Made by a program: the position numbers and the translations under genes. DNA of 24,008 nt, taken from DATAES01 sp036257895. Its GTDB lineage: Bacteria > Actinomycetota > Acidimicrobiia > Acidimicrobiales > JACDCH01. The notes beneath the pieces are model-generated. The model saw only the letters and a program-made list of their open reading frames with translations, did not search any database and had not been told where the DNA came from. Of this stretch, positions 21,931 to 24,008 are shown piece after piece. The stretch spans positions 1-24,008 of the forward strand of contig DATAES010000239.1 of assembly GCA_036257895.1 (NCBI GenBank), read 5' to 3'. Position 1 is the stretch's first letter. Each line of letters begins with the position of its first letter.

Positions 21931-23130
21931 GTGGACCTCGCTTGGGACCCGTTCGACACCGACATCGACGACGATCCGCATCCGACCTGGCGGCGATTGC
22001 GCGACGAGGCACCCGTCTATCGCAACGACAAGTTCGACTTCTTCGCGCTGAGCCGATACGCCGACGTCGAAGCTGCACACCGCGATCCCCGGACCTTCAG
22101 CTCGGCCCAGGGCACGGTGCTCGAGTTGATGGGCAACGACCTCGCCGCGACCGAGCAGATGATCTTCCTCGATCCACCTGAGCACACGCGGCTGCGTCAC
22201 CTCGTGTCGCGCGCGTTCACGCCGCGACGCGTTGCCGAACTCGAAGGCCGAGTGCGGGCCATGTCCGCGGGGATGCTCGATCCGCAAGTGGGCGGCGACG
22301 GCTTCGACTACTTGCAGGACTTCGGCGCCCGCCTGCCATCGATGGTGATCTCGTCGCTGCTCGGTGTACCCGGCGAGGATCAGGAGACGTTCCGTCACAC
22401 CATCGACCGGCTGTTCCACATCGAGCCGGACATCGGCATGGTGAACGAGGTCTCGATGACGGCAGGAATCGAACTGACTCGCTATCTGGCCGAACAGCTC
22501 GAGCAGCGCCTCTCATCGCCGCGCGACGATCTGCTCACCGCGCTCGTCGAAGCAGAGATCACCGACGACGACGGCACCACGAGACGGCTCACTCGGTCGG
22601 AGAGCGCCGCGTTCGCGGTCCTGCTCCTGTCCGCCGGGACGGAGACCGTCGCCCGACTGCTCGGTTGGGCGGCCGTGATCCTCGCCGCGCATCCCGAGCA
22701 GCGGGCGGAGTTGGCTGCGGATCCGGCGTTGATCCCGAACGCCATCGAGGAGTTGCTGCGCTACGAGGCGCCGTCACCGGTGCAGGGCCGGTGGACGACG
22801 ACCGAAGTCAAGCTGCACGGCGAGGCCATTCCGAAGGACTCGAAGGTCCTGCTGCTCACCGGGTCGGCCGGACGTGACGAGCGCGAGTTCCCGGAGGCGG
22901 ATCGTTTCGACATCCATCGCGACATGCGCAATCACGTGTCCTTCGGCTACGGCATCCACTTCTGCGTCGGCGCCGCGCTCGCCCGGCTCGAAGGCCGTGT
23001 CGCGCTCGAAGAGACGCTTCAGCGGTTCCCCGAGTGGGACGTCGACCACGACCGTGCCGTACGCCTGCACACCAGCACCGTGCGGGGTTACGCCGAAGTG
23101 CCCATCGTGGTGGCATCTCGCGGGGCATGA
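21931..23130 (+). CDS. Cytochrome P450
   Basis: This soluble bacterial P450 has 399 residues. The I-helix oxygen-activation motif is AGTET (235-239), the K-helix ExxR is Glu274-Arg277, and the haem-ligand loop is FGYGIHFCVGAALARLE with Cys345. DPPEHTRLRHLVSRAFTPRR (81-100) is the usual C-helix region. It monooxygenates a substrate with electrons from a separate ferredoxin and reductase, neither of which is in the window. GTG 21931 has GAGG eight nt upstream and gives a normal P450 N-terminus (DLAWDPFDTDIDDDPHPTWR); the frame is open further upstream through a hairpin, but that stretch is not family-like. The stop overlaps the next gene by four bases (ATGA). The substrate is unknown; the adjacent CoA genes suggest a terpenoid, steroid or fatty compound. 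Confidence 0.93.
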   Translation: MDLAWDPFDTDIDDDPHPTWRRLRDEAPVYRNDKFDFFALSRYADVEAAHRDPRTFSSAQGTVLELMGNDLAATEQMIFLDPPEHTRLRHLVSRAFTPRRVAELEGRVRAMSAGMLDPQVGGDGFDYLQDFGARLPSMVISSLLGVPGEDQETFRHTIDRLFHIEPDIGMVNEVSMTAGIELTRYLAEQLEQRLSSPRDDLLTALVEAEITDDDGTTRRLTRSESAAFAVLLLSAGTETVARLLGWAAVILAAHPEQRAELAADPALIPNAIEELLRYEAPSPVQGRWTTTEVKLHGEAIPKDSKVLLLTGSAGRDEREFPEADRFDIHRDMRNHVSFGYGIHFCVGAALARLEGRVALEETLQRFPEWDVDHDRAVRLHTSTVRGYAEVPIVVASRGA

Positions 23131-23948
23131 CGCCATACCCCGACGCGCCTGAGGGTTTGCTCGTAGCCCGCGACGATGGCGTGTTGCGGCTGCGGCTCGA
23201 CCGGCCGGAACGGCGCAACGCGCTGACCGACGACGTCGTGGCCACGCTGACGTCCACCATCGAGGCGGCAGGGAACGACGAATCAGTAAGGGCCATCGAA
23301 CTGTCGGGCAGCGGCGAGCACTTCTGCTCCGGCTTCGACCTCGCGACCCGGTCGGCTCAGGTGCCGAAGGTGGACGACAGGCCGCGCGTGGGCTCCTTGC
23401 AACGGCGCATGCGGTGGCAGGTGAACCGATTGATCCCGACGATGCTGGAGACGCAGACGCCGATCGTCGCCAACGTGCGTGGATGGGCCGCAGGTCTCGG
23501 GCTGAGTCTCGTGCTCGCGTCGGACTTCGCGGTCGTCGCCGGCGACGCTCGACTGTGGGCGCCCTTCACCAGCCTGGGGTTCACCCCCGACAGTGGCACA
23601 TCATGGCTGCTGCCCCGCATGGCCGGCGTGGCGCGCGCCAAGGAGATGCTCCTGCTCGGGCAGGAGGTCTCCGGTCAGGAGGCTGCGGAATGGGGGCTCG
23701 TACACCGCGCTGTGTCCGGCGATCAGCTCGACGCTGCGGTCGCGGAGCTGGTGGACCGACTCTGCCGCGCGCCGACGGTCGCGCTCGGACTCACGAAGCT
23801 GCTCATCCACCGCGGTCTCGGGATGGACCTCGATCGTCATCTCGCCGACGAGGCGTTCGCGATGGAGCTATCAAGTCGCACTGAGGACTTCCGTGAGCAC
23901 CAGCAGTCGCGTCGCGACAAGCGCGACCCGAGCTTCAAGGGCCGCTGA
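23127..23948 (+). CDS. Enoyl-CoA hydratase/isomerase family protein, PaaG-like active site
   Basis: This crotonase-fold protein has 273 residues. Oxyanion-hole segments are GEHFCSGFDL (63-72) and GWAAGLGLSL (119-128). Both classical hydratase glutamates are absent (Ser127 and Phe147 at those positions). FTPDSGTSWLLPRMAG places Asp155 where PaaG and enoyl-CoA isomerases have their catalytic aspartate, so double-bond isomerisation is more likely than hydration. The ATG at 23127 overlaps the P450 stop (ATGA) and gives the expected N-terminus. The frame is open back to 23034, but that part overlaps P450 coding sequence. The basic tail (SRRDKRDPSFKGR) is typical of actinobacterial members. Confidence 0.9.
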   Translation: MTPYPDAPEGLLVARDDGVLRLRLDRPERRNALTDDVVATLTSTIEAAGNDESVRAIELSGSGEHFCSGFDLATRSAQVPKVDDRPRVGSLQRRMRWQVNRLIPTMLETQTPIVANVRGWAAGLGLSLVLASDFAVVAGDARLWAPFTSLGFTPDSGTSWLLPRMAGVARAKEMLLLGQEVSGQEAAEWGLVHRAVSGDQLDAAVAELVDRLCRAPTVALGLTKLLIHRGLGMDLDRHLADEAFAMELSSRTEDFREHQQSRRDKRDPSFKGR

Positions 23949-23954
23949 GCTCGC

Positions 23955-24008
23955 TCACTCCGACTGGCCCGGCAGGGGAACCGCGACCTCGGTGGACCGC
24001 GTGCGCAA
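23955..24008 (-). CDS. Possible C-terminal end of a minus-strand gene cut by the right edge
   Basis: A minus-strand frame enters from the edge and ends at a TGA (23957-23955) after 17 codons reading ...RTRSTEVAVPLPGQSE. It would converge on the preceding gene with a six-nt gap. The fragment is too short to recognise and could be chance. Confidence 0.3.
   Translation of the reverse strand: MRTRSTEVAVPLPGQSE

Noticed and set aside
23034..23126. N-terminal extension of the last crotonase
   Set aside because: It overlaps P450 coding sequence; ATG 23127 forms an ATGA overlap and gives the expected length.

Overview
The window is gene-dense, high-GC bacterial DNA, probably from an actinobacterium and possibly an Acidimicrobiia-like lineage. 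That placement is an inference. It rests on frequent GTG starts, ATGA/GTGA gene overlaps, TANNNT boxes just upstream of start codons that suggest leaderless transcripts, and family content (a TIGR03086 mycothiol-type protein, a MEDS/HATPase anti-sigma protein, MMPL, FadD3-like ligase, actinobacterial P450). No rRNA, tRNA, CRISPR array, insertion sequence or phage gene was seen. The longest gaps between genes are only about 100 nt.

Left part, minus strand (1-5213): a tightly overlapping four-gene operon encodes a phytanoyl-CoA-dioxygenase-like Fe/2-oxoglutarate oxygenase, a topaquinone copper amine oxidase, an SDR oxidoreductase and a TIGR03086 DinB-like protein. It is followed by a GT-C-like membrane glycosyltransferase cut by the left edge. 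This last gene has no stop codon in the window and is easily missed.

Centre, plus strand (5216-12824): an MMPL/RND exporter is followed within 10 nt by a membrane-associated formate dehydrogenase operon (catalytic alpha, four-cluster ferredoxin beta, NrfD-type membrane subunit) and a VOC protein. The alpha gene looks like two ORFs separated by an in-frame TGA at 8015-8017. That TGA sits exactly at the selenocysteine site of FdnG-type enzymes, the reading frame continues through it with family sequence, and a bacterial SECIS-like hairpin with a GGUCU loop follows. I therefore call one 1030-residue selenoprotein, 7460-10552. The beta gene has a perfect 21-bp inverted repeat inside its first codons, with no alternative start downstream of it. 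Neither alpha nor beta shows a Tat signal, so the enzyme probably faces the cytoplasm.

Middle right: a minus-strand pair (DUF72, DUF1214), then a plus-strand partner-switching pair (GAF-GAF-SpoIIE phosphatase and MEDS-HATPase) and a conserved-looking protein of unknown function.

Right part (18276-23948): an acyl-CoA degradation-type cluster with a FadD3-like acyl-CoA synthetase, two crotonase-fold proteins, a MetE/YxjG-family zinc protein and a cytochrome P450. Together these suggest oxidation and CoA-dependent breakdown of a lipophilic (perhaps steroid or terpenoid-like) substrate, but the substrate cannot be read from sequence. A minus-strand C-terminal fragment may enter from the right edge.
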